This document shows, piece by piece, positions 11,761 to 24,091 of a stretch of DNA of 64,000 nt (the first letter of the stretch is position 1; each line of letters begins with the position of its first letter). The DNA lies in assembly GCA_008508345.1 (NCBI GenBank), contig QNGE01000900.1, positions 107,302-171,301 on the forward strand. The letters run 5' to 3'. The DNA comes from Paragonimus westermani (Eukaryota > Platyhelminthes > Trematoda > Plagiorchiida > Troglotrematidae). Below the pieces are notes generated by a model that saw only the letters and a program-made list of their open reading frames with translations, did no database searches and had not been told where the DNA came from. The position numbers were made by a program, and so were the translations under genes.

Positions 11761-14700
11761 ATCCCCTACTACCCATAAGATATATCATAATGAAACAAAA
11801 AGACCTTTTCGGGCAACTGAATAAGTTAAAGATAAGAACGTGTAATGCCAGTCTTAGGATAGGTTGATATTGAATTCACTGGCGTGTTGCGTTACTGTTC
11901 ATTGTCTACATTGTTAAGTCCTCGTGTGAAGCGGTCTTTTACTGTACAGAACTAGGCGACAAGAATGCTATTCTAAACTGCATTCAAATCCTCGAATGAG
12001 ACAACAAACCCAGATAGGATCGAATAATTAATGACTGCGAGAACTGGGTATTTACAGTGATTTATTACTGTGTGATAAATTTCCTATTTTTAAAACTTCG
12101 AGTCTTCCCTCAAGCCGATAGGAAATAAACCCCAGTCCCTCAGTCCAAGTTAAGTTATTCCTTTTAATGTTAGCTCGTATACAACGCTTTAATTTTCAGT
12201 TCTGTCTTACCTTCCAATGAGTTTCAGGTAAAAGCCGAATTCTTTGGCACCTGGAAAGTCCGCTGCTGGTTCCCAAACGTCTTCATGGGAAACTGGCACA
12301 GCCTACACCGTGTTGGTATGAGAAAAAGACGGAGTATTTTTCTAGATTTCTATAAAATATTCAGTTCTTTGTATAGGTTGCGCTTATTGAATACGTATTT
12401 TCGAGAGGTTATACATTTCTGGCGATTATAACCACACTTACACTACTTTTGTGTTCTCCTTGAGGCTCACTTGGTGCTTTCCTCCAACTTTCACACAACC
12501 GTCTTGCTTGTCTGAAATGATTCGGCCTAGTCAGGCCAGATGTTGGGCTCTTAAAGTTTAGACCCTAGCAACCAAATTGCCCTATTTACCAAACACTCCG
12601 AGTCCATCAGCAGTGTATAATTTTTGTTGATAACTTGAATTATCATACATCTCAACGAATGAATACTAAGTGGCATAGCCAATGTATATCAGAGTTTCCT
12701 CTTAATGAGGTAGGATGGATAGCCTGCTAAAAATGCATTCAGGTTTACTGTTCCACTTATCGTTGCCTACCACTTGTTTCCTTCTTCAAAGGATTGAGAT
12801 TCGTTCTTGCTGAACGAGGGTAAGGATACTGATACAGACGTTTATCAGAGAACGTGTGCAGTAAGCTAATATTCGTATGTGCATCAGATAAGATAGCAAT
12901 TCACATCAAGCGTACAAATATCCCCATCCAACAAAAGAATACATCGGGCCGACTGATCAGCTATATCAATAACCTAATGTTATTACAATCAGCTGTAGGT
13001 AGATCCAAAAGAAAGGTAGTAGCAACTGCTTGATTAGAATCCCAAAATGGAAAAACCTGAATAGACGGATGGATCGAACATGGTATCCATCGTTCAACGA
13101 GTGGATTCCACATATTCGCCTGTGGGGTATAAATGTCCCCGCTTCAGGTATCGCACATGATCAGATGTAATCTGGAAAATGGCGAAGCGACCACTTTGAA
13201 AATATAAAAGGAAGATCACATTATAATATATGTTGCTTTGTATTAAGTAGACATTGGTGTTCTGAAAGTATGTGAACGTCATTCTGATCGTCCGGTTCAA
13301 TGGTTGTGCCCAGTATGAATAGGGCATGCGGTGAACCGTGCTGATACTACAGATGATATAAATTTAAACTACAAGCATCCCATCTATACAAATCGAGTGC
13401 ATCAACAAAGTGACTCACATAACGTGTATAACATAATGCAACCTAATTTCTGATATATACAAAATTCCCCACCGTGTTTGAGTCAGTTTATATCGGCTCG
13501 GATCATCGGACAAAACATTTGTCCATTCCTACGCGCTAAAGAAGTCATTAACATAGTTCCACCTACATTCAAGGACACCTTCAACACTTAGAAGTGAATT
13601 ACCAAATGAAGGTAGCAGGCTTCTAGATTGAATGTAACAGACAATATCTTGTGGATGCCCAAAAATTGGCGGACGAAAATGAAAATGAACGAAGGGGGTG
13701 TTCCTGTGGTATTCAAGGAGACAGAAGTTACACGATTTAAGAAGTTTTCGCCATGACATTTCATTTGCTGTGAAAAGTAAAGTGGAATGGCATGCTAACA
13801 GAGAATTTCATTTTTCAGAAAACGATGTTGACAAGACTGGAAGTCTGATAAACAAATTCGAGTGGTCACCCTACAGAACGAAGCAAAACAGAGATACAAA
13901 GAAGTATTGGGTGAAATTTTGGTTACTGATGCGAAATGAATTGACAAAAGGCTTACCACCAAACGCCATCCTCTCAGATATGCGAGTAACCAAGAGTGTG
14001 CAACAACCATCTGGTACATTTGGGTAAGAGTTCGAACAGACAAATAAACATAAACTGAACAGCATGTTTCATGACACTATGCATCTTAGTTAATTTGTGC
14101 CTAGTATACACAAGGCTCCATATTAGCCGCCCTAATAATATTTAATTAGACATTTGTAATAGATCGTGACAAACGCTGGCAGTGACGTTAAGACACTAAA
14201 CATACGGGCATGACGTGAATATTTGCGCTTGCTTACAAAAAGCACATATCTCCTATATTGCATTCATTGATACCTACTTTTCATTTTAAGTGTGCGAAGC
14301 TTTATTTGCGTCAGTGGCAATCCGTAGCACAAAACTTCTGCTTGATTAAGTAATATATAAACCGATGGTCGTGGTTCCTTCAATAATTTCAACCTCTTTT
14401 CATTCAGCATATGGCAAAATGTGGTAACTGATGAGATTGATACATACTTAGTTGTGGTAAACGAAGTTTCTAAGGCTTGCGGTATTCTCATTGATTTTCA
14501 TTTTCTCGTCAAACGTCTGTGCTGATTACAAGACGTCAAGAAATAGTGGACGGGACACTTGATGCTGATATATCATCAGTAACAGGGGACGCAAATCTAG
14601 GGTCATTTTCGATGAAAGCTATAGCTGTAAGGCCCGGCTTTTAACAAAAATCATAATCTTTTCGTTCGTTGTGCATTATGGTTTGCTTTTTGCGATTTTA

Positions 14701-16933
14701 TTCCCGGAAGCATGGAGGTAGAAAACCTGCAAGTGAAACCCTTGTTGTATGCATCCAAACTGCGCCTACTGAATGATAGCCATTAATGCATTCCGTGAAT
14801 GTCCCGACCGGTTCATTCTTCGGACTCCATTGGATTCACCAATTGTCAGCAACGATTTTACTAAAAGTTTCCTGCTGTCTATTCGATAAAAAGGCTCAGT
14901 CAGGTCAATAAACTTGCTAAGACGAAGAAACGCATAAGCCTGTTTTTGATACTCCCCCCTCCAAACGTTCACCCTAAACTCAGCTTGAGTCTGTTACAAA
15001 GTTGTACACGACCTCTATTCTGTGAGCTGTTCTTTAACTATTGAGTCAACAGCGTTAATTCGCTGATTATCAGTAACGCGAATTGTTAAAAACGGAAGTG
15101 TTTGAAAAGCGAAAAACTGTTTCATGCACAACCAAGTGAAAATGGCTGGAATCAAAGTGAGAAGATGTTGAGAACGGTGCACATTCGGATTGAGCTGGTA
15201 AGAAAAATGTTCCTGGTCTTGTTTGAAAGTATCTCTACATCCTATGACAAGTGAGTGGAAGACGTTAGGGGTTATTTCACAAACTCCTCGTTTTAGGGCG
15301 TTTTTACTTTGACAGCCTAATTGTGGATGCTGAGATGTCTATCTGCATGTTAACTGGATACTCAGGGGAGCCTAACAGACGTGACTAGAATCCGGATTGG
15401 ATGGAAACTGTTGTAGTTCGAAGGTCGATTGGCTGCCTAAATTATTAAATGTGAATTACTGTGTGAGTATCTTGAAACGTATATGATGGCGTAAACATAC
15501 TCAATATGTTGGTATGGACTGCTGGATTCGAACTTGTTTCCATTATAACGCTTCAGAATGATCCAGTAAATAAAATTTCAGTCGAAGTACAGAGTTTTTA
15601 CCACTGACTTGCTTGTTGAATAGTGTCTCACCATTTTACTGATCACACCAGCATGATCTCCATATCACAAATTCATCCACACCCATAGTAATCAGTAAAC
15701 GGTATAGCAATCTGCGCAAAAGTCCGGGATTAAACGGTGTTCAAACTTATTTCAGTGTTTTTATTGAGTAAGAGTCAGAGATTTCTGACATATCAACCAA
15801 AAATAACGCGTAGTCGTGATATTGCTGTTTCTTAAACAGGAATGTAAATACCGATTCGCTTCCCAAGACAATCCGGATTGGGCTACATGTTGACTAGATG
15901 ACCTTTTGCTCACAACAGCCAAATAACTTTGAAAAAACTATCCTTTTTTGGTGTCCCCCATATGGTACGTTGTAAAAAAAGACAGCCAAATGTTTGTGAT
16001 CGCTGTAACAGTTCACTTATCTGCCGAGCATTTCATAACATGTCTAGATGCCACAATAAGGTATAGGTGTGTAAATGGCTTGTTTCAGGTGCGCCGAAAA
16101 CAATCGGATTGCTAGTTCTTTCATGCCTTTGATCTCTTAAGTGTTACTGTCGAATCTAGACCGTTGTGAATAAGATTCAAAAGATGACGTGTCTTGTGAA
16201 CTTTCTAATAAGTTTGACATCAATTTCATCAGGAATAGTTCATGAATAATGTGACATCCAAACATTTAACATACGTGGTATGTACTTCTGATTTGTCAGA
16301 TATATTTTCACACAGCTGTTACTACAGCATTTATATCAAACATATGGTTGAATGGTTGTAGATATTCGACTTAATAACTATTTGAGATTCCAGTATACAG
16401 AATTCATCTTGCATATGGCAAAGCCGTTCAGTTGTGAAGTATGCAGGAACTTATCATAAAAAAGGTAGAGCAGTTGTTCGGAAAGCTTGTAGGATTGCGC
16501 ATCGACCGAAAACGTTATGTACATGAGCCCTGTTACGTAATACACACATGCAGGATTTTTGTAGCGTATGAAAAGGTCTACGTAATGAAAGCACTTCAGC
16601 CCTGCCCATCCTGATCAATAACACATACTTGTGGTACGTTTGCTGTTCCTATCGACTGTTCTTGTGCAAACAAGGAGAAGATGGTAAGATAAATCGCGGT
16701 GGATTCACCAGAAATATAAATTGGACCAATTTTCGAACAAACTCGATGTGCTGGGTGAATCAGGTTGGGAGAGTTGATGGTGCGCTCCATTTTGACAGAA
16801 TGTGGTGAGCTGAACCTGCAGCTAAGCCACACATCGGTATTGATTGCAAACCGTTATCATTCGTTAAGTCTCATCACTAATCTGTTCCTGATGGTTGGGA
16901 ACATTGGTGGTGGTGTTTGTAGCTCGGTTTGAT
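11761..16933. other. Long stretch without supported genes
   Basis: Contains overlapping open frames at 13529-13759 (minus) and 13698-14027 (plus, 109 codons), plus shorter ones at 14264-14491, 14766-14972 and 16596-16832. None has a recognisable motif. A tRNA-promoter-like spacing near 15470-15535, ending in ggattcgaactt, could be a second SINE family but is too degraded to call. Confidence 0.5.
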
Positions 16934-17095
16934 GGTTTTGGTATTAACATGATCGCCGAGCTTCGCATTTAGGTTGCAAACGTTTCATCACCAGTCGAGG
17001 TGAAATCATCAGTGCTAAGTGTTTCAGCGTATATTTTGAATGTGAAGATTGATCGATGCCTGCTCTTATATAGGAGGGTGAGTTGACCTACTAGC
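16934..17095 (-). repeat. PLE left inverted arm (pLTR-like)
   Basis: The reverse complement of this segment aligns to 18122-18283 over all 162 bases with no insertion or deletion and fewer than ten mismatches by eye. Most mismatches lie at the outer end. The inner end is ggagggtgagttgacctac and abuts the coding remnant directly. Confidence 0.9.
16964..17029 (-). ncRNA. Hammerhead ribozyme motif, left arm (minus strand)
   Basis: On the minus strand the core CTGATGA (17012-17006) is followed by a stem II hairpin and GAAA (16986-16983), then CGTT. Stem II reads TTCACC with GGTGAT, so one base pair is lost compared with the right arm. The other pairings are as in the right-arm copy. It would act on a transcript made in the opposite direction to the coding remnant. 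Confidence 0.65.
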
Positions 17096-17097
17096 TG

Positions 17098-17998
17098 AAA
17101 CTCTGGGAACGATATGTTGACGATACATTCGTAATCCTCAAACGCTCAATGACTGAAGAAACATACAGACTGCTAAACAACACTTTCAACGATATTAAAT
17201 TTACGATGGAGACTAAAACCGACAACCAACTACCGTTCCTAGATGTACTAATCAACCGCAAACCTGATGGAGACCTCATTTTATCGGAAAGAAACACACA
17301 CGGACCAACTCCTTAGTTTTCGCAGCAAACATCCAGTCTACCACAAGAGAAGCTGCATTCGAACCCTGCTCAAACGAGCTGAAACATACTGCAGAACCGC
17401 AGAGCTCCGGAGGAAGGAAGAAAACTACCTATACCGAGTATTTCTTCGCAACGGATACCCGCGAAACTTCATCAGACGGAGTCTATTACAAAAAACCAGA
17501 AAGCTCAACTCCAATGACCCACCAACAAAACAAATCGCACTACCATACATCAAAACCGTATCAGAAATTACCGCCAGACTACTGAGAACACATGGTATCA
17601 CGCTAGCACACAAGCCAACAGCAACATTACGAAAGATACTATCAAAACCAAAAGAACAATCCAAACCCACCTACAGAAGAAATGTCGTTTACAAAATCCA
17701 ATGCAATAACTGTGGACAACACTACGTCGGCCAAACCGGACGGAAATTATCAACACGAATACATGAACACGAACTGGCCATCAAAAGACACGATCAATCT
17801 TCCCTGATCTCCGTCCACGAGGATGAAACTGGTCACGCCTTCAACTTGCACACCGCAGAAATCCTTACTCAGGCAGATACCTAACACGCAAGAGAATTTC
17901 TCGAAGCTTGGTACTCATTAACCGGTTCAATAAACAAACACGTCGAGCTAGACAAAATCTACGAACCAATGCGAATCAAAGATTTGAGGAGACGTTAA
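17098..17998 (+). pseudogene. Penelope-like RT (C-terminal part) plus GIY-YIG endonuclease, broken
   Basis: The frame starting at 17098 reads KLWERYVDDTFVIL. YVDD (17113-17124) is reverse transcriptase motif C with both metal-binding aspartates, and QLPFLDVLINRKPDG follows, typical of the RT region after motif C. Near 17270-17280 the frame shifts, and the next open stretch (17267-17884) gives about 205 residues. In it, VVYKIQC at residues 140-146, HYVGQTGR at 152-159, Arg164 and HEH at 166-168 form a GIY-YIG fold with the CxxC insertion (CNNC, 146-149) found in PLE nucleases. A TAA at 17882 interrupts it. The same frame continues with HAREFLEAWYS...SINKH and ends at 17996-17998, which is the usual PLE C terminus. 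The upstream RT motifs are missing. It is non-functional because of the truncation, one frameshift and one stop. Confidence 0.93.
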
Positions 17999-18121
17999 CA
18001 TCATCGAGCCCAAATACCGGTAAACCCAAACAGAGCAACTTGAACTTATAAGACAAAAACCAACCAATGGTGGGTCGGACCAGAGGTCAAACACGACGGA
18101 AAGCGACCAACCAGAATCCAG

Positions 18122-18283
18122 GCTAGTAGGTCAACTCACCCTCCTTTATAAGAGCAGGCATCGATCGATCTTCACATTCAAAATATACGCTGAAAAACTT
18201 AGCACTGATGATGTCACCTCGACTGGTGATGAAACGTTTGCAACCTAAATGCGAAGCTCGGCGAACATATCAATACCAAAATT
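18122..18283 (+). repeat. PLE right inverted arm (pLTR-like)
   Basis: Downstream partner of the arm at 16934-17095 and in the sense orientation of the coding remnant. It starts at gctagtaggtcaactcacc and contains the ribozyme. About 120 bases of 3' untranslated sequence separate it from the end of the coding segment. Confidence 0.9.
18188..18253 (+). ncRNA. Hammerhead ribozyme motif, right arm
   Basis: Core boxes CTGATGA (18205-18211) and GAAA (18231-18234) flank a stem II of six pairs: GTCACC (18213-18218) with GGTGAT (18225-18230), closed by a six-base loop. Stem III is minimal: ACGT (18234-18237) is a self-complementary palindrome with no loop. Predicted cleavage is after T18238 (GUU). 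Stem I is supported by GCA 18202-18204 with TGC 18239-18241, TTA 18199-18201 with TAA 18246-18248, and possibly CGC 18188-18190 with GCG 18251-18253. PLE hammerheads with minimal stem III are known. An extra unpaired T at the base of stem II is slightly unusual. Confidence 0.72.
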
Positions 18284-19111
18284 AATCTGTTCACTAGAAC
18301 CTCAGCATCCATTTCTTATGACAGTAGCAGTCATGTTAGCAAGTGTTCATGGTATAAACGGAACTGCTTTTTTATTTAGAAACGCTGCGGTCAAATCGTG
18401 TCAAAAGGACCGCCTCCAATTTTTCCCTTGTCAGAACTCGTCAATCTGTATGGAATTTCACGGTGGGTCGTACAGTAATATAATAATGGGAGCATGCCTT
18501 TTTAACAGTTCGTCTTTTTTTGACCCTATTTCAACAATAGCTGCATTAGCACACCTGGCAGTTGTGATGTGACATTTCCAGATTTCTGACTAGTTTCTTC
18601 AATGCACCTGCGGGCGTGTTAGTGTGTGCATAACTGGAGGTGCTTCTTCAAGGTCCCAGTAGATTTGCGCAGATTTTAAACACAATTAGAAGTGAATCTA
18701 AAGTGTCTACAGGCCACATTGGGACGATTACCACTAACAGGATTGCTGTAAAGTGGTCGGGATTTTGGGTTATAATGACACGAACAACATTCACAAACGG
18801 TCGCAGACGTCGCATTACCATAAATGTTTCGTTTAGTCTGTCTCCAGGAGAGGAGGTCTGTCTGAATTTTGATCTTGGGGAGATCACCAGTAAATGATCC
18901 TCAAATTGACGTAAGCAAAATACTCTGCTATCTACCAGTACTGAGCACATCAGTGAACGAGTTAAGGATTTTTGCGATCTGAACTGGGAAAGAAGCCGTA
19001 GACGTGGAAGCATAGACTGGAGCTAACAAGACGGTTACCACCTCATCTCTTAAGCGCCCAAACAGTCTGAGTATCAATTAGAAGCAAACATAGCCGATTG
19101 TTCACATAAAA
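18284..19111. other. No supported feature
   Basis: Two open frames, 18249-18572 (plus, 107 codons, beginning inside the PLE arm) and 18648-19013 (minus, 121 codons), overlap or flank each other. They have no recognisable domain. Confidence 0.5.
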
Positions 19112-19320
19112 TGATTCAATCATGGTTAGTGGCGCAGTGCTCGACACGGCTGTTCCAAGAGAGTGTGGTCACATTTGCAGTCTCGGCAGTAACAAGACCA
19201 GTCATTGCCAACGCGTTCAAACGGAAGCAAAACTCAAATATTGTGCTCCTTTCTGGAAGTGGCTGGTCAAATGGTCTATAGAACTGCGGTAGCTGCAGTT
19301 CGTTGTGAATGAAATCAAGT
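19112..19320 (+). repeat. Diverged SINE, copy D
   Basis: Box A region is well kept (tagtggcgcagtgctcgaca followed by cggctgttcc). The box B position and the downstream body are weaker but recognisable: ggaagcaaaactcaaatatt, gtgctcctttctggaagtgg, then gaactgcggtagctgcag. Confidence 0.6.
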
Positions 19321-19568
19321 TTATTTTGGTCGAAAATGGTTGAATAGCGTTCCTATAACCCTGTGCCCTCAAGCTGAGGGCCGTTGAACAAACTCATCTA
19401 TGTAGGAGTTCGCATAATTCAACCAATCAGTTGCCGGGAAGTAATAAGCGAAATTTGAAAAAATCTGAAGCAGACTAAATGGCAGAATTTATCATGTACG
19501 GTCAGTAGTAATACTAACGAGGAATTGAACTGTACGCATACTTACTTGAAACTCTGCTGTTTAGACAG

Positions 19569-19844
19569 ATGTACCAGTCTCAAATTAAAACGCCAGACTT
19601 TAGTTCCGTTTGTGTTCAAACCCACCAGTGGAGCCCATTGTTGTCTGGCCGGTTCAGCGTAACTTCCTTTAAACAACCTCGGATTGAATTCACTTCAGTC
19701 CTCACCGGACCGGCACAGTTAATCTCAATTATATTAGTACATGGTAGTCAACTTGGGCGTTCTGTAAGACTAAACACGGGAGCAAACGTTGAGAGTGATT
19801 TCGGTCAACGAGATCGATTGGTTACCCAGACTTATGTGAAATCG
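19569..19844 (+). other. Candidate internal coding exon (unidentified)
   Basis: A good acceptor (ctgctgtttagacag) immediately precedes 19569 and a near-consensus donor (gtgagta) follows 19844. The 276 bases between are exactly 92 open codons, so both boundaries are phase 0. The peptide is rich in Ser, Thr, Gln and Val, with no low-complexity run. I recognise no domain or motif, and there is no signal peptide. It overlaps neither the SINE nor the PLE. The first codon is ATG, but that could be coincidence. Alternatively it is a chance open frame between chance splice-like sites. Confidence 0.3.
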
Positions 19845-22800
19845 GTGAGTAAATGTAGGCCTGAACCATTACAGAAGGTAACGGGACGGTCATCAGCGAT
19901 ACAAAGCGGAGAAAAGAACACGAATTCTGCTTGGGTTAATTCGTCTTAGGAAACACGATTGAAGTCTGAACTCGTCGATTATTTCTCACGTACCCACCAC
20001 ATTTCGTTTTTTATTTTTACGAATCTGCAATAAATTAATCAGTTTCTCTCTTTCTGTAGTCTGGGATTGAGGTCCTGTCGTACTACCGCCGTGTTCATTG
20101 GGTAACACGTTGAAAAAAGACATGGTGTGAGATCGATCATTGCTGGAAGTCGAAATTTCCTTTCCTACTATTGTGAGAAAAGAAGTTTTCTTAGGATACG
20201 GTAAGCGACTCAGAAGTGGTGGAAAATGATCAGACATAAGTTATTAAAGAAGGTGTACAGAGTTTGAGAAGAAATTTTTCCGAATTAATTAGAAAGTAGT
20301 GATTGGGGAGTTGTGGCAGAAAAATTACTCGCGCGGACAGATTCTAGTCATAAGTCTATCAGACGCTGGTCAGTCACGAGACAGTCTAGGAAAAATCTAA
20401 TTGAAAACTGAACGTGTTAAACAGGTCGCCTTTCCTGTCTAGAGAGGGCAATATTATCAGTACTGATTAATGTTTTTCAGTATAACGCCAACAGGTTTCT
20501 TTTGGCCACTACGCATGAATAATCAGAGAAGTTAGCTAGTAGAACTCACGTGCAACAGTGAAGACCATTTTGAATACTCAAGTCATTTCTCAAACTCCTT
20601 GATTTCAAATCGGTTCATCAGAGGGTTTTGATGATGTAACCGTGTTTGTCACTTTTTAAAACAGTATAGCCACCTAATATTCTTTTGCCTTCATCCAGTT
20701 ACATCGTAAAATGTATAAGGGAGTCGTTTGGTTGGTTGTGTCGAAATCGGACAATACTTCGTTACTGTGCCACGATGTTTTTCATGCATCTGCGGATCTC
20801 CCGTACGTATTCGTCTGTGTAGCATTCCCGCGTTTACATGAGGCACCATGCAAACATTAGGCAACACTGCTGCCATGATAAAATATGGGGTTACTGCTGT
20901 GTGTTACAACTCTTCTTATGTCGATTAACAGAATAGCACATAATTCAGACTATCTGCACATATCTTGTTGATAACTCAAGCTTATCAGTGTTCTTTTGAA
21001 AAATCCGGGGTTACTTATGATCGAACCTCACTTGGTTAAGACAAGGATGCACAATCCATGCATTGTACACCTGCTCATCCTCCAAGTGAAACCTTTGATG
21101 AAAAATAGGGCAATCTATTTCATCTGATGCACTAGGGGGAAATATAGTTCATTCTTGCGTCATTCTGTCATTTGTGTGTGTTACGGGTAACTTAAAATGT
21201 CGATTACTTTGGAAGTCAACGTTCTGTACATTTGTTGGTTCTGTTCCTAATTTATAAATTTTTCTCATACTCGGGAAGCCAACTATCCTTTAAAAATACG
21301 CCATGTGAATACAAACTGTAATTATGATAAAAGAATTCACATCCCTGTCTGCGCAGAAGAAATGTACAGACCACCCTGAACGGGAGTGAAAGAGAAGAAG
21401 GAAAGCAGTCATCCATCAAAAGTCGTTTAGACGGTGGTCCACTACTAGGCATAAGTAATCAACCGAATGTTTATAACCCAGGGTAGTGTGAGTAGGGTCA
21501 ACGTTAATGTTAATTTTGAAATTTGTCACCATAAGAATCCAGACTGTATTTACTTGACGGTACTTTACATAAAGCAAGGAACACCGGGAACATTAATGCC
21601 TGATTATATTGCCTATAGTTATTCATATCAGATAGTTCACTGTGCGTAAATGTTGCCGGATCAATCAGTACCGTTGCTATAGAATTGACTCTAATTTGCT
21701 AGTGTGCTTTACGTGTAACTGCTATTTGTGTTGCCATGCACCCTATGCGTATAGTCAACGGGTATGTGTATGCAACCGGATGGAATGAACGAATTGCTAA
21801 AATGTCACAACATTCACCGTCTTGCAGTGTCAACGAAGTAGATTAAGGTAACTCGTTGTTTCAGATGTCAACTACATTGGAATTTTATTGCAAGAAAATT
21901 GTAAACGTGATAACTACCACATAATCGCTTACGTTCAACTGTTCACTACAATTGTTCCTCAGTTTTCCGTGCGATATATCTGAGTTGAGCTACGTATTAG
22001 AACTAAACGAAAACAATGACCTCCTATTGTATACTCCCGATGGTGAGGTCTACAATGATAAATTGCTGAACTGGATGCTAATAAATTTGGCAGTGGTTAA
22101 CAATTGACGATTTACTTCACCGTGTTCGAAAACAAACGTATCAGTATCTTTCAAAAGTTATGGATTACTTTGGCTAAAAATGCACAATTACTCTTTGAAG
22201 ATTCAGGAAGAGATTAATTTGGCAATATTTGGAAAATAGGGTAAATTTACTGAATGTAACAAAATTACCACCCATAATGATGTTGAGCTGAATACGAAAG
22301 TGATTCCCGGTTTGTACACTCCACGGTCATTAAAATAAAATAAAATCACCTGGGACCGAAGTTACACAAGTGTAGAATTTACGTTCCCCACTCGTCTTTC
22401 CAATCTAAAATGCGTTAGAAGAGGTGGAGAAATAATCAGGAGCTCATAATTGGTTTGCATTCACGAAAATCCCATTAGGTGAACTGGAATAAATGGAGTG
22501 GAAAATAATCCAATCACACATCTATTTGAGTGGCTTAATTTTAAATGAAATTTGTACGTGACAGCTGATTTGTTTACTGATAACTAATGGGGAAATTTGG
22601 TCGGTATAAAGTGAACTGCACTCATAAACGATTACAGCTTCCGTAATCCAATAGGTGTACAAAGCAAACCCTAAGAAAAAAACAACAACCAAGTTCAGTT
22701 TTTGAGTGAGTTTTTGACAAGTGTTCATCATTTCCACGGTCAGATATGGAACTTCCGCAGACATTCTTGTAACAGTCTTTTTGATTACCACATTGGAATG

Positions 22801-24091
22801 CACCAGTGAAGCGTAAAACGAGGTACGGAAAAGTTAAACGCTATTTTTTGGACAATGACAAACCGAAAGTTTATCGGAACGCGGAAAATGTAATTTCTCA
22901 AACGTTCGAATTACAGCAAACGGCCTTTTGTCTTGTGTGGAGAAATTTTACTAAAATAAAAAGCAATATCTGAATTCCTTTCCGTCAAACAACATGATAG
23001 ACGTGGATACTAGAAGTGAAGGCGTATGTACACATGTGGGAGAAGAGTTTGAACGGACTCAAAAACGTTTCGTTATTTCATGGCTAATGTAAACTTGTCA
23101 AGTATATTTTGTTTATACTGGATAAACATCAGGGTACACCGAGCGAACGGTTCTGAGATGAGTTCACTGTAAGTATCCAGATACCACAATAGCTAATAAG
23201 AAACGAAACTTGTCAGCTTTTTTGAAACCAACTCATCTTCAAATCGAGTAAATTTTCCTCCCCACTGTTTGTTCAGGATTAGTTGTTTCCTAAATTTCAA
23301 CTAAGGGCACACCAAGTTGCACACCTAAGTTTTTAGTTTCGACAGCTTTGAATTATGGGGGTGTCAAACTCAGACAGATGGCTTTCCACGAATCGCCAAT
23401 GTCAGTTGTAATTCACTTGTGAATTCAAGGAAGAAATCGCTTGAGCACGCTACGGAAATGTGTAAATCTGAATCACAGAAATTCTGGATCTTGAAAAATT
23501 TGAACGTTGTTTGAAAAGTTTGAAATCCATTTCGGGCTTGCTCTTGGTAGGCTTTATTCTGGAAGTGGAGGTCAAGGAGAAGCACCGATGGAGAAGGCAT
23601 AGAGTAACACCGGAAGATCAAGAACTCAGCCCACTCATGTACGACTCTACGTTACAGTTTGTTTCAGCGCCTAGCCTAGAATTATTTTCATCCGGAGCGC
23701 AAGAAGTCAGCCATAGTGCATCAAATAGTGTTTCCACTGTAAACTTGAGATAGTATAACTGATGACCATTGTAGACTGTCAATGTAATGAAAACAAGTGC
23801 TCCCGGTGTAAAACACTTAAGTAATGGATTACCTTTACGCTAGATTAAAACTAGCTTTGACACACTATAATAGACGTGGTTTGGCAAACTTGCAAACTGG
23901 TGCAAGCAGATTGCCTCATAAACCTAGTTTTTACGTGTGTTTGTTACAACAGACAATGCAAACAATAACACTTTATCAGAGGTTTTATTCACAGGCATTT
24001 TTGTTTGGGTTGGCGGTTAGATGAGAGCACCAGATGGTAATTAGGATTGGTTTGATTCAAACATATGCCCTACTAGCAATTAGTCACAATT
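19845..24091. other. No supported feature
   Basis: Short open frames only. The plus frame 23511-23753 (80 codons) has a protein-like composition after gctcttggtag, but no donor or known motif supports it. No repeats recognised. Confidence 0.5.

Larger units (their letters stand above)
16934..18283 (+). mobile_element. Degenerate Penelope-like element with inverted terminal arms
   Basis: Inverted 162-bp arms (16934-17095 and 18122-18283) enclose a decayed coding segment for the end of a PLE reverse transcriptase and its GIY-YIG endonuclease. This arrangement is diagnostic: PLEs pair an RT with a GIY-YIG nuclease, and their terminal repeats (pLTRs) may be inverted and carry hammerhead ribozymes. 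The 5' part of the RT, including the catalytic motifs before YVDD, is absent, so this copy was 5' truncated at insertion and joined to an inverted terminal copy. I could not define a target-site duplication. The element cannot move by itself. Confidence 0.9.

Noticed and set aside
17425..17670. 81-codon minus-strand frame inside the PLE
   Set aside because: Antisense shadow of the GIY-YIG-containing frame on the plus strand.
18648..19013. 121-codon minus-strand frame
   Set aside because: Overlaps other frames, no motif, no repeat or splice support.
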